From the NCBI RefSeq assembly GCF_016097415.1, contig NZ_JAEHGE010000001.1, forward strand, positions 3,273,157 to 3,337,156: DNA of 64,000 bases, written 5' to 3'. The position numbers and the translations under genes are program-made. Every line of letters begins with the position of its first letter. Position 1 is the first letter of the stretch. Shown piece by piece: positions 18,261 through 28,721 of this stretch. Under the pieces are notes generated by a model, which had not been told where the DNA came from, did not search any database, and saw only the letters and a program-made list of their open reading frames with translations. Source of the DNA: a sulfur-oxidizing endosymbiont of Gigantopelta aegis. Lineage in GTDB: Bacteria; Pseudomonadota; Gammaproteobacteria; GRL18.

Positions 18261-19632
18261 GGCTCTTCTCCGCTTTGATGAGTGAGGGTTTACCCAAAAT
18301 AGAACATACTCTGCTCATCAGGAATGGAGGTTTGCCTGATTTTAAGTTTAAAATATTCGGTATCCCGAATCCCTCTGGCCCTTTTTCTTATTAAGCCAAT
18401 ACTGACATTGCCTGCTTCAATTCTAGCGGATGTCAGCTGATGTTTTGCATAGTTGCAAATACCATCTTTATTCTTTCTCATTGAGCGAGCAAATGTTTTT
18501 AAGTAGCTCATATTGCTTTGATCAGCCATGACACACCATTGCTCTAATTCATCTTTCATTTCAGTCACGTCATTGTTATTCCACAGTGCTTGTAACTGTT
18601 CTTTCATCAGATATAAAATATTTAAATTCTGATTTTCTGATAACAGGTTATTCAATCGGTCAGATTGTTTCTCAGTGAGCTTGTCTTCATTTTTTAGTAG
18701 CAAGTAATAGCATCCCTTGAGTAAATCTTTTCCAGGCTTGCTGGCTCGTCTGAATTCAATCCTACGTTGATTTTTTATCACGTTAGAGAAATTCTTCATG
18801 ACATGAAATCGATCAAAAACAATATCTGCATTGGGCAATATTTCTCTCACTGATTTTTGATACGCGGGCCCCATGTCCATGGCCACCGCCTCTATTTTTT
18901 CAGTGGTTTCCTTCGGTATTCGTTTTAAAAACTTTGTAAATACATCTGAAGTTCGACCTGTTTCTACCCCGATTAAATGTCCTTCAACCATATCATAAAT
19001 GACCGTCATATAATCATGGCCTTTTGCTCTGGCCTCTTCATCAACACCGATATATTTTAAGTCCTTTAATTTTTCGGGCTCTAATGCAGGCAATGTTTTT
19101 CAAGATAAGCTTTGTCAATATTCTTAACGGTTTCCCAACGTATATTGAGATGCCTGGAAACAGCCTGAATGCTGATATGACGACAAAGACCACTAATCAT
19201 ATGACAAAATCGTTGTGTAAAACGACAGCCTTTATCAACAAAGTCACATCGCTCTATTCGGCGTTCATTTTTACTGATACAAACCTGAGCTAACTCAATT
19301 TCCAGATAGCATGGATAGCATGGATAGCATGGATAGCCCATAAATGGCACATCACGTACTTGTCTTTTTATGTATCGATTTATCGTCCCTTGCTGACCGG
19401 TTAAGGGATCAATTACCTTCCTTCGCTTGTCTCTTTGACAGATTATATGAACTGTCTCATGGTGTTTATTTAACGTTATTTCATTGACTCTTTGGCCAGT
19501 CAGTCCCAAAATGGTGGGTGAGATGTTGATACTCATATTACCTATTGCTTATAAAACCTTCAGAAGCTTTATATTTCAACAGGTTTCTTGAATATTAGCA
19601 TCTTTCTTCACTCATCAAAGCGGAGAAGAGCC
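18261..19632 (-). mobile_element. ISL3-family insertion sequence (1,372 bp)
   Basis: Perfect 25-bp inverted repeats bound it (GGCTCTTCTCCGCTTTGATG and continuing). A perfect 8-bp target duplication CTTAATTA flanks it at 18253-18260 and 19633-19640, the length expected for ISL3. It inserted in the divergent promoter region of the exopolysaccharide locus. The transposase inside is frameshifted. The intact duplication indicates a simple, fairly recent insertion. Confidence 0.95.
18290..19536 (-). pseudogene. ISL3-family transposase, one frameshift
   Basis: The N-terminal 151 residues (19081-19536) hold zinc-finger and helix-turn-helix segments and end in KAYLEKHCLH. The catalytic part (18290-19093) begins PALEPEKLKDL and has DDE-region motifs YIGVDEEA, AVAMDMGPAYQKSV and IVFDRFHVMKNF. 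One extra A in the run in GAAAAACATTG would join them as KAYLEKTLPALE. The N-terminal part also contains a 9-bp in-frame tandem repeat giving GYPCYPCYPCYLE, about 19305-19338. Confidence 0.85.
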
Positions 19633-20024
19633 CTTAATTAATTAAAAAGTGTGACTTATTTAACATTTTGTTAATAAATTAAGATGTTAGTATATTATTA
19701 CAATTCATTTCAGCAATCTAGTTGAGTTTAATTATGTTGCCCAACTCAAGGGTAAACCCTAGCAAAACGAAGCGCTAACCTAGCATTATACCTAGTATTT
19801 AATTTTTTATATGTAGGGTAAAACCTACATTATTCTCTATTTTGGGACTGAGCCAATAAGCCCATTTACCTTATATACCCATGATGCTTGTAGGATGTGC
19901 AAAGCAGTTTGATCGGTTTCTCTGTTTTTATGTTTTATTCACATTATTTAATAGCAAGGAAAGATCTTTTAAAATAAGTTAAAATGCGTATTCATTCATA
20001 CCATTTTGAGGTTTTACCTTCGTA
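19633..20024. other. Intergenic region upstream of the sugar-transferase gene
   Basis: No gene is visible. It contains a short palindrome, ATGTAGGGTAAAACCTACAT (19811-19830), a second one, AGGGTAAACCCT near 19749, and a sequence TATACCCATGATGCTTGTAG near 19875 resembling the end motif found at 2326 and 45401. The promoter of the downstream exopolysaccharide genes is presumably here. Confidence 0.4.
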
Positions 20025-21428
20025 ATGTCGTCCAGTGAAATTCATCATCGTCACCATACAACCAAGCAATTGTATCGCCTATTTGATCTATTGGGTGTTT
20101 TTGTCTCTTTACTCCTTGCGATGGGGTTTTATGGTATTCCGCTTAATGCCCAATATGTGCTTGCCGGTACGGCCGCCATGCTGTTTTACTTGTTAATTTC
20201 TGAAGCGACTAATATTTATACCATTGAACCGGGTCGCGCTATGAAACGGCGTATTGGCCTGGTGTTGGTGGCCACTTTTTTCACCTTTATTTTTTTGCTC
20301 GTGCTTGCTTATGTAACTAAAACCACGGGGACTTATTAACGTATCACGATCACTTTATGGTTTTTCTTGATGCCTACGCTACTCATTATCTGGCGAGTCA
20401 TTGCTTGTCGCTTGCGTAGTCAATATTTTAAGGATGACAATAATTTACAAAGTGTTGCTATTCTTGGTGCCAATGACATTAGTAATGAAATTGCCGATGA
20501 AATTATTAATAATCGCTCTTTGGGCTATCGCTTTGTGGGTTTTTATGACGATCGCGATGAAACCGATGAACGAACACCCAATGACTTATTAGGCCCGATT
20601 ATCGGCTCATTTGATGATGCGGTAACTGCGGCCAGTAAAGGTGAGATTGGTGTATTGTACATTTCTTTGCCCCTCGCGGCAGAGGTGCGTATTGGCTTAT
20701 TACTTGAAGAATTAAGTGATAGTGCGGTGGCGGTACATATTATCCCGAATTTCTTTATTTACAATATTCTTCATGCCCGCTGGCATACGATTGGCTCGCA
20801 TCAGGCGTTGAGCATTTATGATACGCCTTTTTATGGTGCGGGAAGTTTGCTGAAAAAAGTTGAAGATATGTTTATTGGCTCACTTATTTTGCTCCTTATT
20901 AGCTTACCCATGTTGGTGATTGCCTTAGCGATTAAAATGACATCAAGAGGCCCGGTATTGTTCAAGCAAAAGCGTTATGGCATTAATGGTCGGGAGCTGA
21001 CGGTCTATAAGTTTCGCAGTATGACGGTGTGTGATGACGGCGATGTCATTAAGCAGGCAGAAAAAAATGATGCTCGAATCACGCCTTTGGGTGCTTTTTT
21101 GCGTCGTACCTCGTTGGATGAATTGCCACAATTTTTTAATGTGCTCAATGGCAGTATGTCAATTGTTGGCCCCCGCCCTCATGCCATTGCTCATAACGAG
21201 GAATACCGTAAGAAAATTGGTGGTTATATGTTGCGCCACATGGTCAAGCCGGGAATCACTGGCTGGGCACAGATTAATGGCCTGCGTGGTGAAACACGTT
21301 TTATTGAGCAAATGGAAAAACGCATTGACTATGATCTGTATTATATTCGTAATTGGTCACTGGTCTGGGACATTAAAATCATCTGGCTAACCATTTTTAA
21401 GGGCTTTGTTAATAAAAATGCCTATTGA
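20025..21428 (+). pseudogene. Undecaprenyl-phosphate sugar phosphotransferase with an in-frame stop
   Basis: This enzyme starts exopolysaccharide assembly by moving a sugar phosphate onto undecaprenyl phosphate. Residues 1-105 hold the N-terminal membrane helices, then TAA at 20337-20339 interrupts the same frame. After it follow a CoA-binding-like domain (VAILGANDISNEIADEI) and the Bac_transf catalytic region (KRYGINGRELTVYKFRSM, TSLDELPQFFNVLNGSMSIV, VKPGITGWAQINGLRG). A family protein would have Y-S-R where Y-stop-R is read, so TCA to TAA is the likely change. A restart at ATG 20367 would lose the first helices. Confidence 0.82.
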
Positions 21429-21497
21429 TTTTGACTTTTTTTACTTGATCGGTTAAAATTTAATCAATATTGTTTGAATTTATTCAGGGGTAATACA

Positions 21498-22097
21498 TTG
21501 AACATTAAAAAGAACATTAAGAAAACCATCGCCTGTGCAGTTTTTGCATTGGCCAGTCATAGTGCTTTTGCCGATGTGGCATCAGACTATAGCAATCCGA
21601 ATATACCAATGGATAAGGTTATTTCTAATGCATTAAGTCAGTCTACACCTCTGACAACAGCAGAAATTGTGGCGCAGCTTCAAGCTGCCGGTGTGGATTC
21701 AATCACCATTGAAATCACCGCTGCCGCTTTGATTGTCAATGCCCTCAACTGTACGGACAGAAAAACACCGGAACATGAAGAGCTCAATGGTTGTCAAAAA
21801 TTAAGCCCTGAGTTAGTCGCTGATGTGTTAATTGCATCTTATGCCGCTCTGGAAAAACTCAATGCCGGTCAACCGGAATATGACCAGTTGACTAAAACAG
21901 TCTATAGCTTAATCCCTGTTGGTGAAGAAGCCATATTGGCAACAATTGGTGAGACGGTTTTAGGTAATCCAAATGTTGATCCAACACTCGCAACAGCACC
22001 AACTGCTGCTGGTGGAACGCCTCCCGGTCTTACTGCCCCTCCTGCGCCTCCACCTCCGGGTGGTTCTGGCGGTGGCGGTGCTGCAAGCCCTAGCTAA
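21498..22097 (+). CDS. Secreted hypothetical protein with a Pro/Gly-rich tail
   Basis: I do not recognise this protein. I choose the TTG at 21498 because AGGGG lies 8 bases before it and it gives a clean signal peptide (MNIKKNIKKTIACAVFALAS then SAFA/D). The mature part is helical with two Cys (NCTDRK, NGCQK). The C terminus is a low-complexity tail of Pro and Gly (GGTPPGLTAPPAPPPPGG). It sits between the sugar transferase and the ligase, with its own terminator, so it may be an extracellular matrix-associated component; that is inference. Confidence 0.7.
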   Translation: MNIKKNIKKTIACAVFALASHSAFADVASDYSNPNIPMDKVISNALSQSTPLTTAEIVAQLQAAGVDSITIEITAAALIVNALNCTDRKTPEHEELNGCQKLSPELVADVLIASYAALEKLNAGQPEYDQLTKTVYSLIPVGEEAILATIGETVLGNPNVDPTLATAPTAAGGTPPGLTAPPAPPPPGGSGGGGAASPS

Positions 22098-22117
22098 AAC
22101 TGACTTAAAACAAAATG

Positions 22118-22143
22118 GGGTGGGCATAAGCCCGCCCTTTTTT
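22118..22143 (+). terminator. Rho-independent terminator
   Basis: GGGTGGGC pairs with GCCCGCCC (one G-U pair) around the loop ATAA, followed by six T. It ends the transcript of the secreted protein gene. Confidence 0.85.
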
Positions 22144-22183
22144 ATTAATGATTTTTTAATGACATAATTCTGTTACTGACATA

Positions 22184-23096
22184 GTGAATCAAATATCACC
22201 CCGTTCTAGCACTGCTCCTTCTACTCATTCCTCTGATCGTGTTCTTTTTTATTGTTTTCTGGCTTTATTCATTTGGTTACCTTTACCTTTGGGCAGTAAT
22301 CGCACTTGGGCTATCTCTGTCATGGAAGTTTGGGTGTATTCTTTGGCTCTGTTCTGGCTGGTGTTATTTTTTCAGCAAAAAGTGCGCTTTACAGGTGTGT
22401 TTCGCGCCTCGGTTGTTCCCTTGCTCTTATTTTGTCTGTTTTTATTCTGGACTCTCTTACAATCGATTGCCCTCCCCGCTCAACTGGTGGCAGTTTTGTC
22501 TCCTGAAACCTTGAATGTCTATCAAAGCACCTTTCAGATTTTAGGTTTTGATTTAAAAACGCTCCCCTTGTCTTTTTAAATGCCTATGCCTCTTATGCTA
22601 AATTTCTTGAAACACTGAGTTATTTTTTGCTTTTTTGTTTGTTTTTGTTACTCATAAAATCCACCCAACGACTGCGATTATTTGCCTGGGTCATTGTGAT
22701 CAGTGGTGTTTTTCAGGCCGTTTATGGCAGTGTAATGACTCTCTCTGGTATTGAGTATGGTTTTTTTGTTGAAAAGGATACTTATCGTGGCGTTGCCACA
22801 GGTACTTTTGTTAATCGTAATCATTTAGCGGGCTATCTTGAAATGAGTCTGGCTATTGGGGTAGGTTTATTAATTTCTACCTTGTATGAAACTCAGGCGG
22901 GCAATTGGCGAGAGTTTTTTCGACGTATTCTCGGTAGTATTCTAGGCGGGAAAATTCGCTTGCGGATTGCTCTGGCATTAATGGTCATCGCTTTAGTCTT
23001 AACCCATTCACGGATGGGCAATAGTGCTTTTTTTATTAGTTTGACGCTGATGGGCATTTTGTATTTAGTGTTGGTTAAAAAACCGCCTCGTAGTGT
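22184..23096 (+). pseudogene. O-antigen ligase-like membrane protein, 5' part, split by a transposon
   Basis: This Wzy/WaaL-type membrane protein would polymerise or ligate polysaccharide. The first part (22184-22579) has hydrophobic helices (FLALFIWLPLPLGSNR). A one-base loss in a T run near 22575 shifts the frame, which then continues (NAYASYAKFLETLSYFLLF, then GTFVNRNHLAGYLEMSLAIG and LTHSRMGNSAF). It ends at VKKPPRSV at the 9-bp duplication 23088-23096. The 3' part resumes at 28187. Confidence 0.85.
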
Positions 23097-23178
23097 CAAG
23101 CCGACAAATAAAGGTGTTGATAAATGCGATAAATTAAGCTATTATTCTTGTAAAATCAACATTTAAGGGGATATCTAA

Positions 23179-24942
23179 ATGGATAAAATATCTTCTGATA
23201 TAAAACAACCAAGAATTCCAGTTGAAATTAACGATATTCAGGTTAATTTTTGCAAAAATCCATTGTGCCAAAATTATGGTGTTCCTGCCAGCACAGAAAG
23301 CCAAGTTAAACTCCATAAATCACAAAAAGACTGCTACAAATTATCAAGTGGTAGTCGAAAGCCAGTTACTAAACTGATTTGCAAGTCTTGTAATGAGTTA
23401 TTCCCAGTTAAGAGCAATCAAGGAATTTGGGATGAATTACAGCGAATTGAAGAATATTTAAAAGAAACTCCAGAGGTGTCATGCCCTGATAATTCATGTA
23501 AAAATAATCTCATTAGTATTAAGTTAGGAAAAGAATTTTACCAGTCTTTTGGGAAAACAAAATCAGGTTCTAGTCGTTATCGATGCAAGTCTTGTAAGAA
23601 AACATTTTCAGTTAAACAATCTACAACTGGTCAAAAACAGCCTCATAAAAACAATCTTATTTTCAAACTTCTAATGAATAAATCCCCTTTAAGGCGAATC
23701 TGTGAAGTTGCTGATGTTGGTATGGCGACTGTTTATGCAAAAATTGATTTTCTGCATAAACAGTGCATGACCTTTGTATCAGAAAGAGAACAGAGGTTAA
23801 TTAAAAGCAATATAAAGCGACTTTATGTTAGCGTGGATAGACAGGAATATATTGTTAATTGGACAAGACGAGAAGATAAACGAAATATTAAACTTTCAGC
23901 AATCGGTAGTGCTGACAATGAAACGGGCTACGTATTTCAAATGAATTTAAACTATGATCCTTGTATTAGCCCTATTGAAATAGAAGAAAATGCTTTATCT
24001 GTTAATGATTATAATGCCCAATACGCCTATCGAAAACATGCAAGATTCTGGTTGAATGGTGATTATAAAGAGAGTGTGAAAAATTCAAGATCCAAAAAGA
24101 CAAATGGATCATCTTTAAGTGCCGATATATCAGCAACATACAAGGATGCAATTTCTCGTGATGATATAGAAGAATCAGAAGCTCTCTATCAAGTACAAAA
24201 ATTGCCTCAAAATGGAATGCAGATCCATTCTGAATATAATATAGATGTATGGACATTTCTTTTTTATACATAAATTGTTCAGTGGTGTTGAAAAAATCAG
24301 ATTCTTTTTAGATCAAGATTCTGGAATGAGAGCAACCTGCTTAACAGCTTTCCATAACGAAATAAAAAATAGAAGCTGTGATGCTTTTTATGTTCGAATA
24401 ACAAAGGATTTAACTGTTGATGAAAAGCGGAGAACTTTAAATGATTCCAGGAACTATTTTTCAGATCAGCAAAAAGAACACCCTGATTTATCAAAAAATA
24501 AAATAAAATTAAAAATAATAAAAGATCGATTAGAAAACATGCAGGAAATTGGAAACTGGAAAGATAAATGGCTTTTACACCCTTTTCCTAATATGTCTGA
24601 ACCAGAAAAAGCGATTTGTTATCTTACTGATTATGGTGACTATGATGAAGACCATCAGGCATGGTTATATAACAAAGCCTCCATGCATGGGATTGATAAT
24701 TTTTTATGCAGGTTAGACGTAGATTATCATTATTAGAGTATTTCATCTGCCAGCAGTTCTGGCAGAAGGTGGTATGGGTATTCTGCTTACAACCCAAAGA
24801 ACATTGTTAAGTTACTCGATATATTCCGAGTTTATTATAATTATTGTATTGCAGGAAAAGACAAAAAAACACCCGCTATGCGTTTAGGTCTGGCAAAAGG
24901 CATTGTTAGTCCAGAAGACATCATTTATTTTTCACCTAATTA
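23179..24942 (+). pseudogene. Zinc-ribbon transposase of the 5-kb transposon, frameshifted
   Basis: AGGGG precedes the ATG. The reconstructed protein is about 588 residues. Two N-terminal zinc ribbons (CKNPLCQNYG / CKSCNELF and CPDNSCKNN / CKSCKKTF) are followed by a helix-turn-helix (PLRRICEVADVGMATVYAKI). The presumed catalytic region has YVSVDRQEYIVNWTRREDKR and RFFLDQDSGMRATCL. The C terminus reads RRWYGYSAYNPKNIVKLLDI and ends KGIVSPEDIIYF. Shifts occur near 24255, 24715 and 24755. The family name is not certain; the ribbons recall IS1 and IS1595 types. Confidence 0.75.
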
Positions 24943-24955
24943 ACTATGAGCCATT

Positions 24956-27900
24956 ATGAATAAAACAATTTTCAAACAACTTAAGAAAGACAAAGGTAAC
25001 TGGCTCAATGAAACAGAAGTACGCCAGGGATGGATAAAGATTATTGGTGATGCTTTAAATATTCCTTTTCAAATGGAGAGGCAAAGAGTTGATGCCAGTT
25101 ATAACAGAGTTATTATTGAATTTAAGGATAAGGGCTTATTTAATGGCAGTACTTCCAGTTCTGCATTTAAAAATGCGGTGTTTGATCGCTTAAAAAATAT
25201 ATCCCGACTCGTGCTAAACTCGAATCCCTCGACAATGAGATTATATTGGAATAGTTACCGATGCAGAGCATATTGCATTTGCACGGTACAGCCGAGGAAA
25301 AATAGTTCATGATGCATTATTACCATTAAGTGAATCCAGTGTATCTTTGATAGTTAAGGCTCTGACTGATTGTAAATGGGTTCCTGTTACATCAGAAAAT
25401 CTAATCACTGATTTTGGTCATAGTTCTGATGCTGGCTGTAATATGTTACAGGCTTTATCTGACGCATTATCAGAGCGACTGGAAAAGAAAAATAATAATA
25501 AAATAAAAATGATCTTTGAAGAGTGGAAAGCTCTTTATGGACAAACATCAAATCTTTCCATCAGCCAAGTGAATGGGATTCTTGATAATATTGATTTCAA
25601 GTCAATTTCTCTGAACAAAAAAAGTCTGAAGAATTGAAGATCCCTGTTGCACTTTTTGTCATACATACTTACAACTCTCTTTTGATAAAAATTCTTGGTG
25701 CAGAAGTTGTTGCCGAACATGCACTAACCACTTATAAAGATTTATCAGAGAAACAGTCAGCCTTGATGGTCAATTATTAATTGACCGAATGGAATATGAA
25801 ATTGAACAGGGTAATTTCTTTTCTGGTGCTGGAATAAATGGGTTTGGAGAAGAAGTTATTTTCAGTTGGTATCTTGATGTTGCAAGATTGAAACAACATC
25901 AAGCCAAAATAATTGATGGATTAAAAGGTATTTTGCTTTCATTCTCCATGTATAGAGCGGATAAATTAACTTCCGCACGTTCAAAAGATGTTCTTAAGTC
26001 GTTTTATCAAGATCTCGTGCCAAATGAGCTACGAAAAAGTCTGGGTGAAGTTTATACACCAGAATGGTTGGTTGAAGTCACTCTGGATAGAATCAATGTA
26101 AAAAATTTTTTAACTCAACGATTTCTTGATCCAACATGTGGTTCAGCTTCTTTCTTACTGGCTTTAATCAGGAAAATAAAAATACAAGCAACAGATGATG
26201 GGTGGGGTGATTTAGAAGTGTTAAAACACATCATAAACAATGTCTGGGGCTTTGATTTAAATCCTTTAGCAGTCCAGACTGCCCGAGTGAATATATTAAT
26301 CGCTATTTCTGATTTATTAGACAATAACAAAGGAACAGATATAGAAATACCGATTCTTTTAGCGGATGCAGTGTATTCCCCAGCTCGAAATCCTAAAAAA
26401 GATGAATTGATTGTCTCTTATAAAATTGGTAGTGAAGTAGCCGATCTTGAAATTTTATTGCCTTCAGAATTGGCTTTTGATAGAAGTCGTTTAGATTCCG
26501 TATTTTTACTAATGGATAATTTAGTTTCAAAAAGTACTCAGTGGCGTGAGACAGAAAAAAAATTAATACAAAAAAAAAAATTAATTACATCCAATGAAAT
26601 GAAAGAATGGAGATCACCACTCAAGCATACTTATGAAAAAATTCTGGATTTACATGAAAGAAACTGGAATGGTATCTGGTTTCGTATAGTGCGTAATTTC
26701 TTCTGGTCTGCTATTGCAGGAAAGTTTGATGTGGTTGTTGGTAATCCACCTTGGGTCAGATGGTCAAAATTACCCGAATTATACCGTGAACGTATAAAGC
26801 CAACCTGTGATCATTATGGAATTTTCTCAAAAACAAAATTTCATGGTGGAAATGAACTTGATATATCAGGAATGATCACCTATACCGTTGCAGATAAATG
26901 GCTCAAAGATGAAGACGGAATTTTAGCATTTGTTATCACGCAAACTCATTTTCAATCACCATCTTCAGCAGGTTTTCGATCATTTTATATCGGAAATAAT
27001 CAGATCATTCAACCTGTAGGGATTGATGATCTAAAAGCTTTAAAGCCATTTCCTGATGCAGCCAATAAAACAGCTATTTTTTGCTGCTAAAAAATGCAAA
27101 GGTAACACAATAAAATATCCTATACCCTATGCTATATGGGAAGCGGCTAAAGGAAATAAAAAAGCAATCCCTGCTCACCTCACAAAACAAGAAGCTCTTG
27201 ATTCAGTTGACATTGATAAGTGTGAGGCAACCCCTGTTACGGGAGGTGATTCACCATGGGCTATTACACCGAAAGGTGGTTTTAAAGCATTTAAAAGATC
27301 ACTGGTGCAAGCACTTGGGTTAACGGCAGAAAAGGAGTAACCACAGAATTAAATGGTATTTATTTTGTAAAAATTATTGATACAAATAAAAATAATAATT
27401 TGGTGCAAATTAAAACCTGCCCTGACTTTGGAAGAAATGAAAAAGTAAAACCAGCAAGAAAGTTTTGGATAGAACCTGATTTTCTATATCCTTTAGTTAA
27501 GGGGGCTGGAGATATACAGGAATGTTATGTCTCAATCAAAAAAGATTTATATGTACTGGTGCCTAATAAGGGGATCACAAAACAGTTATTAGAAGATTGT
27601 GAAAATGACATGGAAGACAAACCAAAGTGTGAAGGATTTTTTAGCACCTATCAAGACCAGCTTATTTTAAGATCAACATATAGCAAACGAATGACAGAAC
27701 ACGCACCTTATTTCTGTATTTCAAATGTTGGCAGTTATACTTCGCACCATTTAAAGTGGTATGGCCTGAACAGCCTGGCAATAAATCATTTAGAGCGGCA
27801 GTCATTACAAAAGGTAACGATCCTATCAGTGGTCAAAAAGTTTTTGTTCCCGACCACAAATTGTTTTTTGTTGATTTTTATGATTCAGAGCCAGCCTATT

Positions 27901-28133
27901 ATCTTTGTGGTTTACTAAACAGCTCTACAGTACAAGCTTTTATTGATAGTCATAATATTTCAATTCAAGTGGGTAATGTGTTTAAACACATGAATTTACC
28001 AGAATTTGATGCAGATAATAAGAAACATAAAGAGTTATCAGCATTAAGTGAAGTAGCACATAATGAAGATAACAAAATCAAAAGACAAGCATTGTTAAAA
28101 ACTATTTCTAAACTTGGAAATTCATTACTTTGA
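24956..28133 (+). pseudogene. Single-chain restriction-modification enzyme (type IIG-like), multiply frameshifted
   Basis: The reconstructed protein is about 1,050 residues. The N terminus has a PD-(D/E)XK-like pattern (ETEVRQGWI, then VDASYNRVIIEFKDKG near 25086-25133). The gamma-class N6-adenine methylase follows: VYTPEWLVEVTLDRI, motif I DPTCGSASFL (26127-26156), WGFDLNPLAVQTARVN, and motif IV VVGNPPWVRW with NPPW at 26742-26753. The C-terminal 300 residues (RKGVTTELNGIYFV, FFVDFYDSEPAYYLCGLLNS) fit a TaqI-type target-recognition domain. At least six indels break it (about 25200, 25250, 25610, 25775, 27080, 27320, 27735). Confidence 0.8.
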
Positions 28134-28186
28134 GCAAATATGGGTGTTTTTATACAAAAATATCAACACCTTTGTTTATCGGCTTG

Positions 28187-28721
28187 TCGTAGTGTGGTGG
28201 TGTTATTTGTGAGTTTATTGGTCATTGATGTTTTTATTGTCGGTGCCTGGTTTGGTATTGATAACGTGGCACAGCGCTTGGAAAACACAAGCGCTAGCAA
28301 GGAAACTCGTGACGAGGTGGTCAGAGATACAATCACGATGATTAAGGATTATCCTCTAACGGGCACGGGTGGTGGCACCTATGACATTAGTTTTTTACGC
28401 TATCGGGGTGATGACATTTCAGGTTTTTATAATCATGCCCATAATGATTATGTGCAGTTTATGGCTGAATATGGTTTAGTGGGAATGACTCTTTTATCAT
28501 TGTTGGTTTTAAGTTGTTTATTCTCTGCCTTGTTTGCCATGCGCAAACGAAATCATCGCTTGCTTAAAGGCATGGCTTTTTCTTCGGCCATGGGTATCTT
28601 GGCGCTGCTGATCCATTCTATGGTTGATTTTAACCTGCAAATTCCGGCAAATGCCGCTTTGTTTGTGGTTTTGCTGGCAGTTGCAAGGGTCAGTTTACAT
28701 TTAAAGCTTCGCCATGAATAG
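28187..28721 (+). pseudogene. O-antigen ligase-like membrane protein, 3' part
   Basis: Reading resumes in the second duplication copy (RSVVVLFVSLLVIDVFIVGA) and runs in frame to the stop. The Wzy_C signature HAHNDYVQFMAEYGLVG lies near 28435-28485, followed by two or three membrane helices and a final HSMVDFNLQIPANAALF. It overlaps the next gene by 8 bp. Without the transposon this would be a normal C terminus of the protein begun at 22184. Confidence 0.85.

Larger units (their letters stand above)
23097..28186 (+). mobile_element. 5,090-bp transposon carrying a one-protein restriction-modification gene
   Basis: The ends are 26-bp inverted repeats with two mismatches (CAAGCCGAYAAAYAAAGG, continuing TGTTGATA), at 23097-23122 and 28161-28186. 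A perfect 9-bp duplication TCGTAGTGT flanks them (23088-23096, 28187-28195). Inside are two co-directional genes: the transposase, and 13 bp later a restriction-modification protein ending 27 bp before the right repeat. Both are frameshifted. It interrupts the ligase gene; excision leaving one duplication restores the frame at PRSVVVLF. Confidence 0.93.

Noticed and set aside
26570-26580. Eleven-A run as a frameshift point in the restriction-modification gene
   Set aside because: The reading frame and the conserved sequence continue unchanged across this run, so no shift is needed there.
24956-28133. Several separate small genes for nuclease, methylase and specificity subunits
   Set aside because: The pieces follow one another with no ribosome-binding sites and join into one protein after single-base repairs, so a single broken gene is simpler.
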